The notes: generated by a model from the sequence alone, not told the origin. A DNA stretch of 64,000 nucleotides from Methanocella_A sp963792125 (GCA_963792125.1 CAWBVA010000009.1:1-64000), one strand, 5' to 3'. Positions 34,581 to 43,618 are shown, counted from the stretch's first letter. Numbers and translations are program-made.

Positions 34581-35036
34581 ATGATCAAGGTGAGGAAGGC
34601 ATACGTTTTAGTGATAGCAGGACTGTTAGCTTCGCTGCTCATCGTGGGCGCATCAGCCGCATTCGGTTTTAGCTCCCCGTTAACGACGATAGTGGCAGGG
34701 CCCGGCCTCGCGGCTGCAGGGCCGACGACGTTTAACACATATTCCCATGACGCGACTATGACCAACGCCGCTGCGCAGGCAGATGCGGCGGTCAACGGCT
34801 TTGGCGGCGGGTTCAGCCCGATACCGGGATGTCTCCCGGGGATACCGTTCGGCCTTGGCGGCTGGGGGCCCAGTGGCGTAGCCAACGTAGCTAACTCCGG
34901 CGCGGTGTCAAACTTCGGTGAAGACAATACCTTCGCCACCAGCTTTAGCACAGCCGGCGGCGTCGCAGGCTTTCCGGGGTTAGGGGCCTGTAACTTTGCA
35001 GGTACGTTCCCGGAGTTCGCCCTGAACTTCTTCTAA
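34581..35036 (+). CDS. Secreted Gly/Ala-rich protein
   Basis: 151 residues. Signal peptide AYVLVIAGLLASLLIVGASA, mature part rich in Gly, Ala, Asn and Phe with GGGFSPIPGCLPGIPFGLGG and SNFGEDNTFATSFSTAGG. Two Cys in the mature part. No family recognised; possibly an adhesin or sheath component. Its own strong promoter. Confidence 0.65.
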   Translation: MIKVRKAYVLVIAGLLASLLIVGASAAFGFSSPLTTIVAGPGLAAAGPTTFNTYSHDATMTNAAAQADAAVNGFGGGFSPIPGCLPGIPFGLGGWGPSGVANVANSGAVSNFGEDNTFATSFSTAGGVAGFPGLGACNFAGTFPEFALNFF

Positions 35037-35149
35037 GGCGTATGCAATATCGCAGGCCGTGGTTTCACCGCGGCCTGTATATAAATTTATAAAAATTCAC
35101 TCGATGCCGGCACTTTTTACCATTTTGTAAGTTTTGTACATACATTGAT

Positions 35150-35169
35150 GTAGTACTACTTTATATATG
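35150..35169 (+). promoter_or_regulatory. Promoter of the hairpin RNA with palindrome
   Basis: Perfect palindrome GTAGTACTAC (35150-35159) directly against TATA box TTTATATATG (35160-35169). Start predicted near 35190. The palindrome occupies the BRE position, so a regulator there would compete with TFB. Confidence 0.55.
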
Positions 35170-35189
35170 CGGGAATAGTAGTAGGGTAT

Positions 35190-35365
35190 AGAGCGGTAAA
35201 ACTTAGAGTGCTAAATGCAATAGCTATATACCCCCCACACAATTATTGCTGCACTCTAAGTTTTCACTCGTTTACTGTCATCATTCATGATGACGCTATG
35301 TCATGAAACTCAGGGCACCCTGAACTATACCCCCCACACTAATTGTGTGCCCTGGGTTCATGTCA
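35190..35365 (+). ncRNA. Candidate regulatory RNA with two C-rich-loop hairpins
   Basis: Hairpin A: 14-bp perfect stem AAAACTTAGAGTGC (35198-35211) with 35251-35264. Hairpin B: CATGAA/CTCAGGGCAC (35302-35318) with GTGCCCTGGGTTCATG (35347-35362). The stems are unrelated, yet both loops contain CTATAxxCCCCCCACAC followed by an A/T-rich end (at about 35224-35245 and 35324-35344). A small hairpin GTCATCA/TGATGAC (35277-35294) lies between. It starts about 25-30 bases after a TATA box. Could be a separate sRNA or the 220-base leader of the winged-helix gene at 35412. Confidence 0.6.
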
Positions 35366-35411
35366 AGCGCAGAAGGGTTCAGGGAATGACACTGTATTAT
35401 GGTGTTTGCAG

Positions 35412-35726
35412 ATGGATGAGACTAGATCGCTATCATACTCTGTGATTTTCGAAGTTTTAGCTGCACTTAGCGGAGGACCTATGACTCTTGCCAGGCTATC
35501 CAGCGACTGCAAGGTACAGCAGAAATATCTGCGTGCCGTGCTCTCTTCCTCGATATCCAGCGGCCTCGTGGAGCAGAAGTCCGACGAATTCAGGCTGACG
35601 AAGAAAGGCGCAAGGACGGCCATCTATATACTGATCGTCAACGACGGCATGAACTACAAGTCCGGCGAATACCGGGCACTCATGCGCGCGCTTGACCTGG
35701 CGCTCGAGTCGGACGCGCAGGTTTAA
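35412..35726 (+). CDS. Winged-helix transcription regulator
   Basis: 104 residues. MDETRSLSYSVIFEVLAALS, then MTLARLSSDCKVQQKYLRAVLSS (HTH) and LVEQKSDEFRLTKKGART (wing). Archaeal wHTH of the PadR/DUF-type. The start at 35412 gives the full domain; earlier codons run through the hairpin region. Preceded by the two-hairpin leader, which it may share or control. Confidence 0.75.
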   Translation: MDETRSLSYSVIFEVLAALSGGPMTLARLSSDCKVQQKYLRAVLSSSISSGLVEQKSDEFRLTKKGARTAIYILIVNDGMNYKSGEYRALMRALDLALESDAQV

Positions 35727-35955
35727 CCTGTTTTTTCATAGCCTTTAGCCGGTGATGACTGGCGTCATGGTCAGGTATAAGACCGTGAGAATGGGCGGTT
35801 GCCTTGCGATGTGTGACGGTACGCCGGGAACCGTTAAATGCCGGGGAGGGCGCAGAGGGTATCGATGCGTTCAAGGCCTGGCGGGCGCTCGCGTGCGTGC
35901 GGGGCTACCCGGCAGGCTGCGGGAAGTCCGACCGTTTTTATCGTCTTATGCCTGA
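35727..35955. other. Intergenic region
   Basis: No supported gene. Contains the GC-rich motif GGGCGCTCGCGTGCGTGCGG at 35882-35901, also found in similar form elsewhere in the window. Confidence 0.4.
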
Positions 35956-36834
35956 TTAAGACGCGGCGGCCCTTTCCTCGTCCTTCTGCAGCGACATTAT
36001 CCAGTACTTGGCCAGCGCCTCGCCTTCACGGTCGTTGATCTGCTGCGCGGTGCCCAGTGCCAGCGTATAATATTCCATCGCGTGGTGGACGTCGCCCATA
36101 AGCCGGTACGTGTAGCCGATGTTAGCGTATATCACCCGGAGCCCGTACTTGTCATCGGCCTTGCCCGCATAGTGGAGCGCGTCGTTGTAAATTTCCAGCG
36201 CATCCCTGTGCTTCCCCATGTTGTTGAACGCGCCGGCCAGGTTGTTCAGGCAGATGCGCATGCCCCGGTCGTCGTTCAGCGCCTTCGCCAGCCGCAGGGC
36301 GTCCTCGAAGTATTTGATCGAGCCCTCGTAGTCGCCCCGGTTGAGGCGGGCGACGCCCATGTTCGCCAGCGTGGTCTCCGACAACTCGTCAAGGCCTGCG
36401 TTCATCGAGATATCGAGCGCTTCGCGGTACAGCTCAAGCGACCGGTCGGGCTGGCCCATCCTTAAAAAAGTATTTCCGAGGGCGTTCATAGCCGACGCAA
36501 TATCCGCAGGATCGCCAGCCTGCGCCAGCGCGGACTCGAAAGATTCCCTGGCATGGTCGAACTGGCCGTTCTCGAGGCTGACCACGCCTTTGAACTTGTC
36601 CACATAGTACATGTCTTTGTCCTCGGTCAGCGGCGCATTGTTAAAGTACATCATGGCCTCGTGGGGGAAATCGTACAGGTACCACAGCAGGCCGCGGTAA
36701 AAGTTATAGTAGGGGGTGTTCCCTTCCAGCTCGTAATTTTTCATCTCGAGCTTGGCGATGTTCTCGGCGCCACGGAAGTTGCCCCTCCGGCGCTGGCGCT
36801 CAAGCTCTTCCATCATATCGTGCAGCCGGCTCAT
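35956..36834 (-). CDS. TPR-repeat protein
   Basis: 292 residues made of tetratricopeptide repeats, clearest at about 110-255 (NALGNTFLRMGQPDRSLELY, NMGVARLNRGDYEGSIKYF, NLAGAFNNMGKHRDALEIY, NIGYTYRLMGDVHHAMEYY). Soluble scaffold, partners unknown. Divergent from nothing; lies upstream of an ABC transporter permease on the same strand with 120 bases... the permease gene ends at 36969, so it is a separate unit reading the same way. Confidence 0.8.
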   Translation of the reverse strand: MSRLHDMMEELERQRRRGNFRGAENIAKLEMKNYELEGNTPYYNFYRGLLWYLYDFPHEAMMYFNNAPLTEDKDMYYVDKFKGVVSLENGQFDHARESFESALAQAGDPADIASAMNALGNTFLRMGQPDRSLELYREALDISMNAGLDELSETTLANMGVARLNRGDYEGSIKYFEDALRLAKALNDDRGMRICLNNLAGAFNNMGKHRDALEIYNDALHYAGKADDKYGLRVIYANIGYTYRLMGDVHHAMEYYTLALGTAQQINDREGEALAKYWIMSLQKDEERAAAS

Positions 36835-36968
36835 GTGCTATAATTTATATTGTGAGAATAAAATAATTATTACGTTTTTCGTTTGACAGGATAACAGACC
36901 GCCTCACCCATTGGGTTCATACTCGCCCGCCGACGATTCCCGGTTATTTACGAAAAATGCAGGCGGGG

Positions 36969-38426
36969 TCAGGCAGTCTTGAATTCTACCCGGCCCCATT
37001 TGTTGTCTATCCTGCCCAGCAGTAAGTACGCGGCGATGCCCATGAGGGTGGCCAGCACGGCGGCCGCCCACAGCAGGCCGCTGAACGACAGCACGATCAG
37101 CACGATCAGCGCTGGCGCCACGGCCAGTGAATAGATGGTCATCACCTTGTAGTCGAACATCAGGCTGTTGGTGTAGATGCCTGTCATGTACGCAGTGAGC
37201 ACGCCCGTGTAGCCCGAGACCATGAACATCGTGTACAGCCCGACCGGCAGCAGCGGCCACAGTTCGCCTCTCGTAAGGCTGATCAGCCCGAGATAGGCGA
37301 TGGAGACGACTGTGTTCAGGATGACGAACAGGATCAGCTTGGCCTTGATGATGTCGGGCATGGTCACCGGCAGCATCTTGTAGCTGCCGTTGTTGTCCAG
37401 GTTGTTCAGCCACCCGTAGACCAGCGACCCGAAGAAGCCGATGATGATGGCGTAGAAGATCGTGTTGAACGGCAGGCTGATCACCTCGCCGTCGCTCATG
37501 AAGGTCATGACGCTGGACATCATCCAGATCAGGCCCCAGAGGAACAACAGCGGCAGTATGAAGCTGAACAGCACCGATCCCAGGCCGCCGCTCCGCAGCA
37601 GGTCGGTCCACTCCTTGGCCGCCAGCGTCGCGTATCTGCCGAACACCCGGAACCGCTTCTCCACGGCGAGGAACTGGCTCTTAAACCGCCGCTCCACCGG
37701 GTGAGGGGTCTCCCGTATGTAGTACAGCGAGACAGCACAGAGCACGGCTATGACGACCAGCGCCACTGCCAGATCGACTGGCGAGCCGTTCATGTATATG
37801 CCTACCGGCGGGAAGAAGCGCCCGATACCGTACAGCGCGCTGGCCTGTCCGATGGTCGCCGCATAGGTCAGCCCGAGGCCGCCGACGAGGAGGACCGCGA
37901 ACAGCGACCGGCTGCGCACAACGACGGTGGACAGCGCGAAAGCCACCGACATGCCCAGTGCAAACGCCAGGGCCAGGGAGATCGCGGCCATGGCAAGATC
38001 GACGTGCAACCCCGTGACGAACGTCGAGACGACCAGGCCGAGGTAGACCGGGAGCACGTCCATGAGCATGTAGTAGAGCATGTCCTTGAAGTAGAAGTAC
38101 GTGAAGAACTCGCGGTATTTCACCGGCAGCGTCCCGGGCGAGCTCAGGAGCATGCGCACGTTGCCCATGCGCCGCTCGAGGATTGCGTCCATGAACATGC
38201 CCATGCCGCCCACCAGCATGCCCGACATGAACACGGCGATCTCGCCGATGGTGACCAGCTCGTATGTCGACAGCGACATGCGCATCGGCATCAGCATCAG
38301 CCCCATCAGCGCCGCGAGGGCGAAGATGAACAGGGGATACATCAGGAAGGAGCTGCGGAACATTGACGACTGGGCCCGGAACTCCTCCTTCATGAACAGC
38401 GAGAACAGCTTGAGGCTCAGGCGCAT
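36969..38426 (-). CDS. ABC-2 type exporter permease
   Basis: 485 residues, about twelve membrane segments in two six-helix halves (first helix YPLFIFALAALMGLMLM). Typical of ABC-2 permeases working with a separate ATPase. The start overlaps the end of the ATPase gene by ten bases, so the two are one exporter. Substrate unknown; the family moves drugs, lipids or peptides. Confidence 0.85.
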   Translation of the reverse strand: MRLSLKLFSLFMKEEFRAQSSMFRSSFLMYPLFIFALAALMGLMLMPMRMSLSTYELVTIGEIAVFMSGMLVGGMGMFMDAILERRMGNVRMLLSSPGTLPVKYREFFTYFYFKDMLYYMLMDVLPVYLGLVVSTFVTGLHVDLAMAAISLALAFALGMSVAFALSTVVVRSRSLFAVLLVGGLGLTYAATIGQASALYGIGRFFPPVGIYMNGSPVDLAVALVVIAVLCAVSLYYIRETPHPVERRFKSQFLAVEKRFRVFGRYATLAAKEWTDLLRSGGLGSVLFSFILPLLFLWGLIWMMSSVMTFMSDGEVISLPFNTIFYAIIIGFFGSLVYGWLNNLDNNGSYKMLPVTMPDIIKAKLILFVILNTVVSIAYLGLISLTRGELWPLLPVGLYTMFMVSGYTGVLTAYMTGIYTNSLMFDYKVMTIYSLAVAPALIVLIVLSFSGLLWAAAVLATLMGIAAYLLLGRIDNKWGRVEFKTA

Positions 38427-39139
38427 TCTTCCTTCACCAGCCGCATGAACACGTCCTCAAGGCTCTCCTTTTCCTTCTTGAGCTGCGACAGCTCGCCGCT
38501 GGTCACCAGCTTGCCCTCGTTGAGGATGGCGGTGCGGGTGCAGAGCTTCTCGGCGATCTCCAGGATGTGCGTCGAGAGGAAGATGGTGCCGCCCTTGCTG
38601 ACATATTCCACCAGGTAAGCCTTCAGGTTGTGCTGGACGATAGGGTCCAGGTCCAGGAACGGCTCGTCGAGGAACAGCAGCTTCGGCTCGTGCACCAGCG
38701 CCGCGGACACGATCACCTTCTTCTTCGTGCCCTTGCTCAGGTCTTTGCAAAGAACGTCAGATTTGGGGCCAAGGCCGAAAAAATCGATCCAGTGCACGAT
38801 CTTCGATTCCGGTTCAGGGACGTTGCGGATACTGCAGACCAGGTCCAGGTATTCCCTGACGGTCAGGAAGCTCGGGGGGTACTCGTTCTCCGGCACGATC
38901 CCGATCATCTTCTTCACGCCCAGCGGGTCCTTCCTCACGTCCGCCCCCATCACCGTGGCGCTGCCCGACGTCGGCTCGATCTGGCCCGTAAGAATGGCGA
39001 TAGTCGTCGTCTTCCCGGCCCCGTTCGGCCCCAGCAGGCAGAACGACTCTCCCTGCTCCACTTCAATGCTCAATCCCCCGAGAGCCTCAACTTTACCGTA
39101 CCTCTTGACGAGGTCTCTGGTAGCGATCGCTGCCGTCAT
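38417..39139 (-). CDS. ABC transporter ATPase
   Basis: 240 residues from the ATG at 39139 (a GTG at 39148 would add three). Walker A GPNGAGKTTT, Q-loop, a signature LSKGTKKKVIVSAALVHEPK in which the usual LSGGQ is LSKGT, Walker B LLFLDEPFLDLD and the His switch STHILE. Energises the permease encoded by the overlapping gene. Confidence 0.92.
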   Translation of the reverse strand: MTAAIATRDLVKRYGKVEALGGLSIEVEQGESFCLLGPNGAGKTTTIAILTGQIEPTSGSATVMGADVRKDPLGVKKMIGIVPENEYPPSFLTVREYLDLVCSIRNVPEPESKIVHWIDFFGLGPKSDVLCKDLSKGTKKKVIVSAALVHEPKLLFLDEPFLDLDPIVQHNLKAYLVEYVSKGGTIFLSTHILEIAEKLCTRTAILNEGKLVTSGELSQLKKEKESLEDVFMRLVKEECA

Positions 39140-39258
39140 ATTGATCACTGCAAATTGGCGCTTAATGGATAAATACTTGATTATTATTGCCTTATACAGC
39201 CATGAGCAAGCTTACAAAATGGTAATTTAAAAAAAGAACTCTGAAAAAACGATAATTT

Positions 39259-39540
39259 TCAGGAGGACGTCTTCTTTCCGTGCTTCTCCGCGAACTTTTT
39301 ACTGTCTGTCTCCATCTCGTCCAGTGCTTTAGCCAGCTCTTTCGCCAGCTGAATACGCTTCTGGTGGGACGCCTCGATTTTGACGATGGACGCGTTGATA
39401 TTCTTAAGCATGGACAGGATATCGGCCAGCGCCTGCTCGTCCTTTGCCGAATGTACTTCGAAGCTGCCGACGTACGCGACAATGTGCTCTGCCTCTTTGC
39501 CGATCTTCTCCTTTAGCTCTTTCATGACAGGTTTTTCCAT
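39259..39540 (-). CDS. Small coiled-coil protein
   Basis: 93 residues, helical and highly charged (MKELKEKIGKEAEHIVAYVG then long heptads to KKFAEKHGKKTSS). No family recognised. Stands alone between the ABC ATPase and glutaredoxin genes. Confidence 0.55.
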   Translation of the reverse strand: MEKPVMKELKEKIGKEAEHIVAYVGSFEVHSAKDEQALADILSMLKNINASIVKIEASHQKRIQLAKELAKALDEMETDSKKFAEKHGKKTSS

Positions 39541-39741
39541 GACTCCACCTTGCTGTTACGGGATATAAGGTCTGCGAAGGGCTTGTTATCCCAGATAAAA
39601 ATAAATAGCGACTCACTATATAAACGTGGTGGCCAGCGTCCATGCCGGAGCAAAAAAGGCCCGATACGACTACCGTATGGCGTTTATTTCAGCGGCATCA
39701 TTTTAGCGTATGCGCCGTGCAGGTATTGATCGTGTTCTATC

Positions 39742-39993
39742 ATGGCGGACCTGACCATTTATACGCAGCCAAGCTGCGGCTACTGCAGTGAGCTGAAGGA
39801 CTATCTCAGGAAAAATAATATTTCCTTTGAAGAGAAGGATATCACCAAAGACCGATCTGCCTGGGACGAGCTGGTGAACAAATACAAGATCCGGGCCACG
39901 CCTCTCATCGTGCGTGGCGAAAAGACCATCGTGGGATTCAACCCGGACGAGATCCAGAAGATGCTGGGCGAACAGGCCGCCGAGGCCCGATAA
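39742..39993 (+). CDS. Glutaredoxin-like protein
   Basis: 83 residues. Thioredoxin fold with CGYC active site (residues 12-15), the cis-Pro motif RATPLIV and the GFNPDEI end. Close to NrdH/glutaredoxins used as thiol-disulfide reductants; archaeal versions may use thioredoxin reductase rather than glutathione. Single gene. Confidence 0.92.
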   Translation: MADLTIYTQPSCGYCSELKDYLRKNNISFEEKDITKDRSAWDELVNKYKIRATPLIVRGEKTIVGFNPDEIQKMLGEQAAEAR

Positions 39994-40020
39994 CAGAGGT
40001 ACCCGGTAATCCACGAGGCC

Positions 40021-40695
40021 TTACAATTCAGGGAGAAAGCAATAGTTCGCCAGAGTTCCGCCGCAATATTTTTTCAGGAAGTCCGTACACATACCATAAG
40101 CATCGCGAACGCTGTCCCGGCTGATGCCCGGCACGCCACAGGAAACAACGTGCATTCTTTTCGTGTCTACGGTCACTTTCGTGTCGTCCGAGTCACGGTA
40201 AGGGTAGACGGCGATCAGCTTTTCCGCGTCACAGATGACTACCTGGCCGGGCTTCAGCTGTACGGGCTCTTTCATGCCGATGCCATGGAACGGCTCGCCC
40301 TCCGACGCAAAACGCATGGCCAGGCTGCCACGCAGCCGGTCTGCGTCGAACGCGGCGATGGGGACGCCGGACAGGGCCGACGCCAGGTTGTACGCGTCCA
40401 CGGCCGTGTTTATGGTGGGCAGCGGCTTGCCGGCAAGGATCCTGCGCACCAGTGCTTCCGAGGCCGGCCGTATTTTGGTCGGGTCGATGCCGACACGCCA
40501 GAAAAAGTCCCGGTAAGCCCGGTATCCCGGGTCGTCCTTCACGTTCTCTATAGTGTGCATCGACCGTATCCGGCCGTACGCTTCGGGCTTAAACGCCTCT
40601 AAGTCTTCGGACGTCTCGCGGATGTCCAGCCCGCTGACGATGCCTTCGGCCACGCACAGGCCCGGGAACTGATCGGTGACACGTTCGAACTTCAT
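40021..40695 (-). CDS. B3/B4 tRNA-binding-domain protein
   Basis: 224 residues. Stand-alone homologue of the B3/B4 domain of phenylalanyl-tRNA synthetase beta (COG3382): YRDFFWRVGIDPTKIRPASE and LPTINTAVDAYNLASALSGVPIAAFD are its core motifs. Editing of mischarged tRNA is the proposed activity of the family, unproven. Same strand as the CheW-CheC gene upstream, with a 26-base gap. Confidence 0.82.
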   Translation of the reverse strand: MKFERVTDQFPGLCVAEGIVSGLDIRETSEDLEAFKPEAYGRIRSMHTIENVKDDPGYRAYRDFFWRVGIDPTKIRPASEALVRRILAGKPLPTINTAVDAYNLASALSGVPIAAFDADRLRGSLAMRFASEGEPFHGIGMKEPVQLKPGQVVICDAEKLIAVYPYRDSDDTKVTVDTKRMHVVSCGVPGISRDSVRDAYGMCTDFLKKYCGGTLANYCFLPEL

Positions 40696-40721
40696 CGATA
40701 AAAAAAGGTCGGCGAAGGTAT

Positions 40722-41849
40722 TTATGGGTTGGCCTTAGCTTCGAGGATGGACAGCATCCGGTCCAGCATCTCAGGGTTAGGGAACATAATGACGTACCCG
40801 TCGTATATGCGCCGGTCGTCCATGAAGTCCGTGCGGAAGATGATCGCATCGTCGGCGACCTGCCCGATGGTGATCAGCGAATTCTCCACGATCGCGTCGG
40901 CCATGTCGAACACGAAACACGGCGGCGACGGAAGCAGCACGAGGCCAAGGAACTCCGCCAGCGCGTCGCAGAACGACGAGGCGAGAATGTTTCCCACTTC
41001 CATGATGGCCGATTGCTCGACTTCTCCGATGCCGTTGGTCGTGCCGTGGGGCTGTCCCATGAGGGTGTCCACGATGCGGAATGCGCTTTTTTCCGGGAAC
41101 ATGGTGTACAGGTACCCGGTGGTACTGTCGCCATCCTGTATATCCAGCAGTACGCCCACGACCTTCTCATCGCTGATGATGCTCGATATCTGGTCGATCT
41201 TTTCCAGCTTAATGGCCGGCACTGTGATGTTGATCGAGCTGCCTACCAGCTGCGAGAGCGAGGTAGCTGCATGCGACGTGCCGATGTTGCCCATCTCCCG
41301 CAGCGCGTCGAGATGGAATTCGGTCAGGTTCAGGATGCCGCCGTTGTTACCGGACGACGCGACTTCAGCCTGCGCCGGTTCCGCAGACACTACGTCCGCG
41401 CTGTTTTCATCGGCAGAAGCCGATATCTTTTTCAGGTCCATAAGGATGATCATCCTGTCGGGTAGTTTTGCGATTCCCATGTAAAGACTGTCATTGCCTG
41501 CAATGCTCGTGACTTGCGGCATGGGCTCGACAGCGCCCTGCGGTATTGTCTTCACTTCGCCCACGGTGTCCACGATCAGTCCAAGCGGCGGCTTGCGGTC
41601 CAGGATCAGCACGCGGGTCTCCTTGCCATGCGCCACAGCCTGGATGCCGGTCAGGCTCCGCAGACTCATGAGTGGCATGACTTCCCCCCGCACGTTGATG
41701 ATGCCTTCCACATGCATAGAAGCGCCCGGGATAGCGGTGAGGCTGTCGAGCTTGATGATCTCCCTGACATCCCTGATGTCGGCGCCGAACTCGGTTCCGC
41801 CGGCACGATATGCCACGACCTGCAAGCCCTCTTTAACATTTCCTACCAT
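40722..41849 (-). CDS. CheW-CheC fusion protein
   Basis: 375 residues from the ATG at 41849 (another at 41855). Residues about 8-145 are CheW (VVAYRAGGTEFGADIRDVREI, EGIINVRGEVMPLMSLR); a Ser/Ala/Glu linker follows; residues about 175-375 are CheC with both phosphatase helices (LREMGNIGTSHAATSLSQLV and IMEVGNILASSFCDALAEFLG, each with E and N). CheW couples receptors to CheA and CheC dephosphorylates CheY; joining them resembles FliY/CheV-like adaptors. No other chemotaxis genes are near. Start chosen by the purine-rich GGGAGAG before the ATG. Confidence 0.88.
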   Translation of the reverse strand: MVGNVKEGLQVVAYRAGGTEFGADIRDVREIIKLDSLTAIPGASMHVEGIINVRGEVMPLMSLRSLTGIQAVAHGKETRVLILDRKPPLGLIVDTVGEVKTIPQGAVEPMPQVTSIAGNDSLYMGIAKLPDRMIILMDLKKISASADENSADVVSAEPAQAEVASSGNNGGILNLTEFHLDALREMGNIGTSHAATSLSQLVGSSINITVPAIKLEKIDQISSIISDEKVVGVLLDIQDGDSTTGYLYTMFPEKSAFRIVDTLMGQPHGTTNGIGEVEQSAIMEVGNILASSFCDALAEFLGLVLLPSPPCFVFDMADAIVENSLITIGQVADDAIIFRTDFMDDRRIYDGYVIMFPNPEMLDRMLSILEAKANP

Positions 41850-42031
41850 GTGCATCTCTCCCTCGCTCTTCTGCCGAAAGCGAACGCAGGCTGTCTTACA
41901 AAAATGTACTATCGGCATTAGTAATAGGCTTTTTGAACCAAAATCATAATTACTATCCGGGAACTTTAATAACCGGCTTGCCGCCCGCCAGCAGATACAA
42001 GGAAAAAAGTGCACGTCGGAGGCCGGATGCC

Positions 42032-42280
42032 TCAGTGCATGGACTTCAACAGTTGAGCCACATGTGACCCTTCCGGGGTCAGGGTAAAGCCCGCCTTCGT
42101 CTTTTTCACGATCTTCTTCCCTTCCATCTCGGCCATGATGCTCTTCAGCATGACCTTCGGGATGCGGGAGAGCTTCTCGAGCTGCTCGATGGACTCGCCG
42201 CCCTTACTCAAGGCCTCAATTACCTGCCTCCGCCTTACGTTTGAATTCACGAATCCTACGAGTTCGTCTGCTTCTGCCAT
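42032..42280 (-). CDS. Small winged-helix regulator
   Basis: 82 residues from the Met at 42280 (MAEADELVGFVNSNVRRRQV); an upstream ATG at 42316 adds twelve. Archaeal winged helix: QVIEALSKGGESIEQLEKLS and the wing KTKAGFTLTPEG. Lies upstream of and divergent from the SRP RNA gene; target unknown. Confidence 0.7.
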   Translation of the reverse strand: MAEADELVGFVNSNVRRRQVIEALSKGGESIEQLEKLSRIPKVMLKSIMAEMEGKKIVKKTKAGFTLTPEGSHVAQLLKSMH

Positions 42281-42340
42281 TTTATCACCGTATGTAATTA
42301 CGGTCTTATCATGCAAAAAGTTTATTGCCCTGACGTGGAC

Positions 42341-42349
42341 AATATATCA
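42341..42349 (+). promoter_or_regulatory. TATA box of the SRP RNA gene
   Basis: AATATATCA about 20-25 bases before the SRP RNA sequence begins. Confidence 0.5.
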
Positions 42350-42360
42350 TTTTGGCGAAG

Positions 42361-42665
42361 CTAGCCCGGGTGATTAGGCGTCACCTATAACTCGAAATCG
42401 TCTTGATGCGAGGGGCGAAGCTTGAGGAAGGCGCTTCTGATGCATGAAGGCCTTACCGCTCGACGTTGAAGGTCCGTCCTGCTGGGTTAGCGGTGGTAAA
42501 TCGCCGTGCTGGAGAGCACGTCGACTGCCTTAATTGCGGGGACCGGCACAGGCCCGGAAGGGAGCATGCTAACCGTGGACAACTGACGCTTGCAGGGGCA
42601 CGGGCCGGAGGGAAGCGGTGAGATAACTTATCATGTGCGGGAGTGACGACCGATGGTGCGCTCGC
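42361..42665 (+). ncRNA. Signal recognition particle 7S RNA
   Basis: Alu part: GTGATTAGGCGTCAC hairpin at about 42370-42384. S domain: helix 8 with GGGGACCGGCACAGGCC, the GGAA tetraloop (CCCGGAAGGG) and AGCATGCTAACCGTG around 42537-42577, binding SRP54. Helix 5 strands ACCGCT (about 42451) and AGCGGT (about 42614) pair. Length about 305 nt fits archaea. Ends are approximate. Confidence 0.88.
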
Positions 42666-43055
42666 TACTATCTAAATTCTAGAGATATTCCTTTGATAGC
42701 GTCAACTATCGATACATGTCAATAATATGGCCGGGGAGAATCGTCGTCCGTGCGGGCGTTCGCGCGCGTGCGCGTGACCGATGCAAAGACTTTCTTGCTG
42801 CATTCGGGCGGTACATATCTTTTTGTCAGAATCCGAATGCGGGTAGTTATTGTGCATAGGACAGATGGGAGTCTCCTGTTATCTCCTCCTGGACAGAGAT
42901 CCATGATTTCAATACCACTGTCACTTCGTATATGAACGGCACGACGCCTGAAGGTCATCCCTGTACATGTCTACTACAAGTTGCTATTCGAGACCAGCTT
43001 TTATATCGAGAACAAGGGCATGTTCGACAAGGCGGAAATAAAATAACGGGCAGAG
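42666..43055. other. Intergenic region, no supported gene
   Basis: Open frames here lack coding signs. Contains GTGCGGGCGTTCGCGCGCGT near 42749, a member of a GC-rich motif family. Possibly decayed coding sequence around 42830-43030, not identifiable. Confidence 0.4.
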
Positions 43056-43523
43056 GTGGACGTCATGAAAAGAAGCTACAGGATCGCAGGCCGGGTCATC
43101 GTCTCTGGCGTGCTGGGGAACGCCATGTTTATCGGATCAATCTTCCTCGCATCATACCTGACCCCGGACAGCGGCCCGCCCTACGATGTCGTGGAAGGCT
43201 GGACGGCAGCTATGTCATTGATCATCGGCATGCTGCTCTCCATATTCCTGTCGGGCGTCATCGGCGTGCTGCTGACGTTCAACGATATTTCCACGATACG
43301 GGAGGCCTCTGTCGTTTCATTCCTCCCGGGGGCGATTACGACAATCTTTCCCCTGCTAATCGGCGCAATACTGGGGATTCATGCCTTCAGCCTGTTCATG
43401 TTATGTCTCTCGGTCGTCATCGCCTGTGACATACTGGCCACGGTGGGTGGCATATTGACATTTTTACTCCTTTCATACCTGAACAAGAGGAAGATGAGAC
43501 GGAATATGCCTGGCGAGGCATGA
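43056..43523 (+). CDS. Four-helix membrane protein (paralogue A)
   Basis: 155 residues, four predicted membrane segments, beginning IAGRVIVSGVLGNAMFIGSI. Clearly homologous to the protein at 44091-44570: both have IAGxxVVSG, IGMLLSIFLSG or IVLSIFLSG, VLLTFxDxxT, and FPLLIGAILG or PLFIGALMG. Unknown function. The ATG nine bases further on (43065) is an equal start candidate. Separated from its paralogue by a flavin-oxidase-like gene. Confidence 0.6.
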   Translation: MDVMKRSYRIAGRVIVSGVLGNAMFIGSIFLASYLTPDSGPPYDVVEGWTAAMSLIIGMLLSIFLSGVIGVLLTFNDISTIREASVVSFLPGAITTIFPLLIGAILGIHAFSLFMLCLSVVIACDILATVGGILTFLLLSYLNKRKMRRNMPGEA

Positions 43524-43618
43524 TGGAAGTCGGCGTGAGTTTGCTCATCATAATAAGTTTCAAACCTCTCACAAATCATCTTTAAGTCCTTATCAGGTCA
43601 TCTATTGCCTGCATTCGT

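Noticed and set aside
35752..36038. Two overlapping plus-strand frames of about 66 codons
   Set aside because: Arg/Gly/Pro-rich translation, overlap with the TPR gene end, no start context.
39605..39625. T7-promoter-like string GCGACTCACTATATA
   Set aside because: Chance resemblance; no phage genes near and the position is an ordinary AT-rich intergenic stretch.
42932..43429. 165-codon plus-strand frame over the paralogue A gene
   Set aside because: His/Arg-rich shadow; the overlapping frame from 43056 encodes a clear membrane protein with a paralogue.
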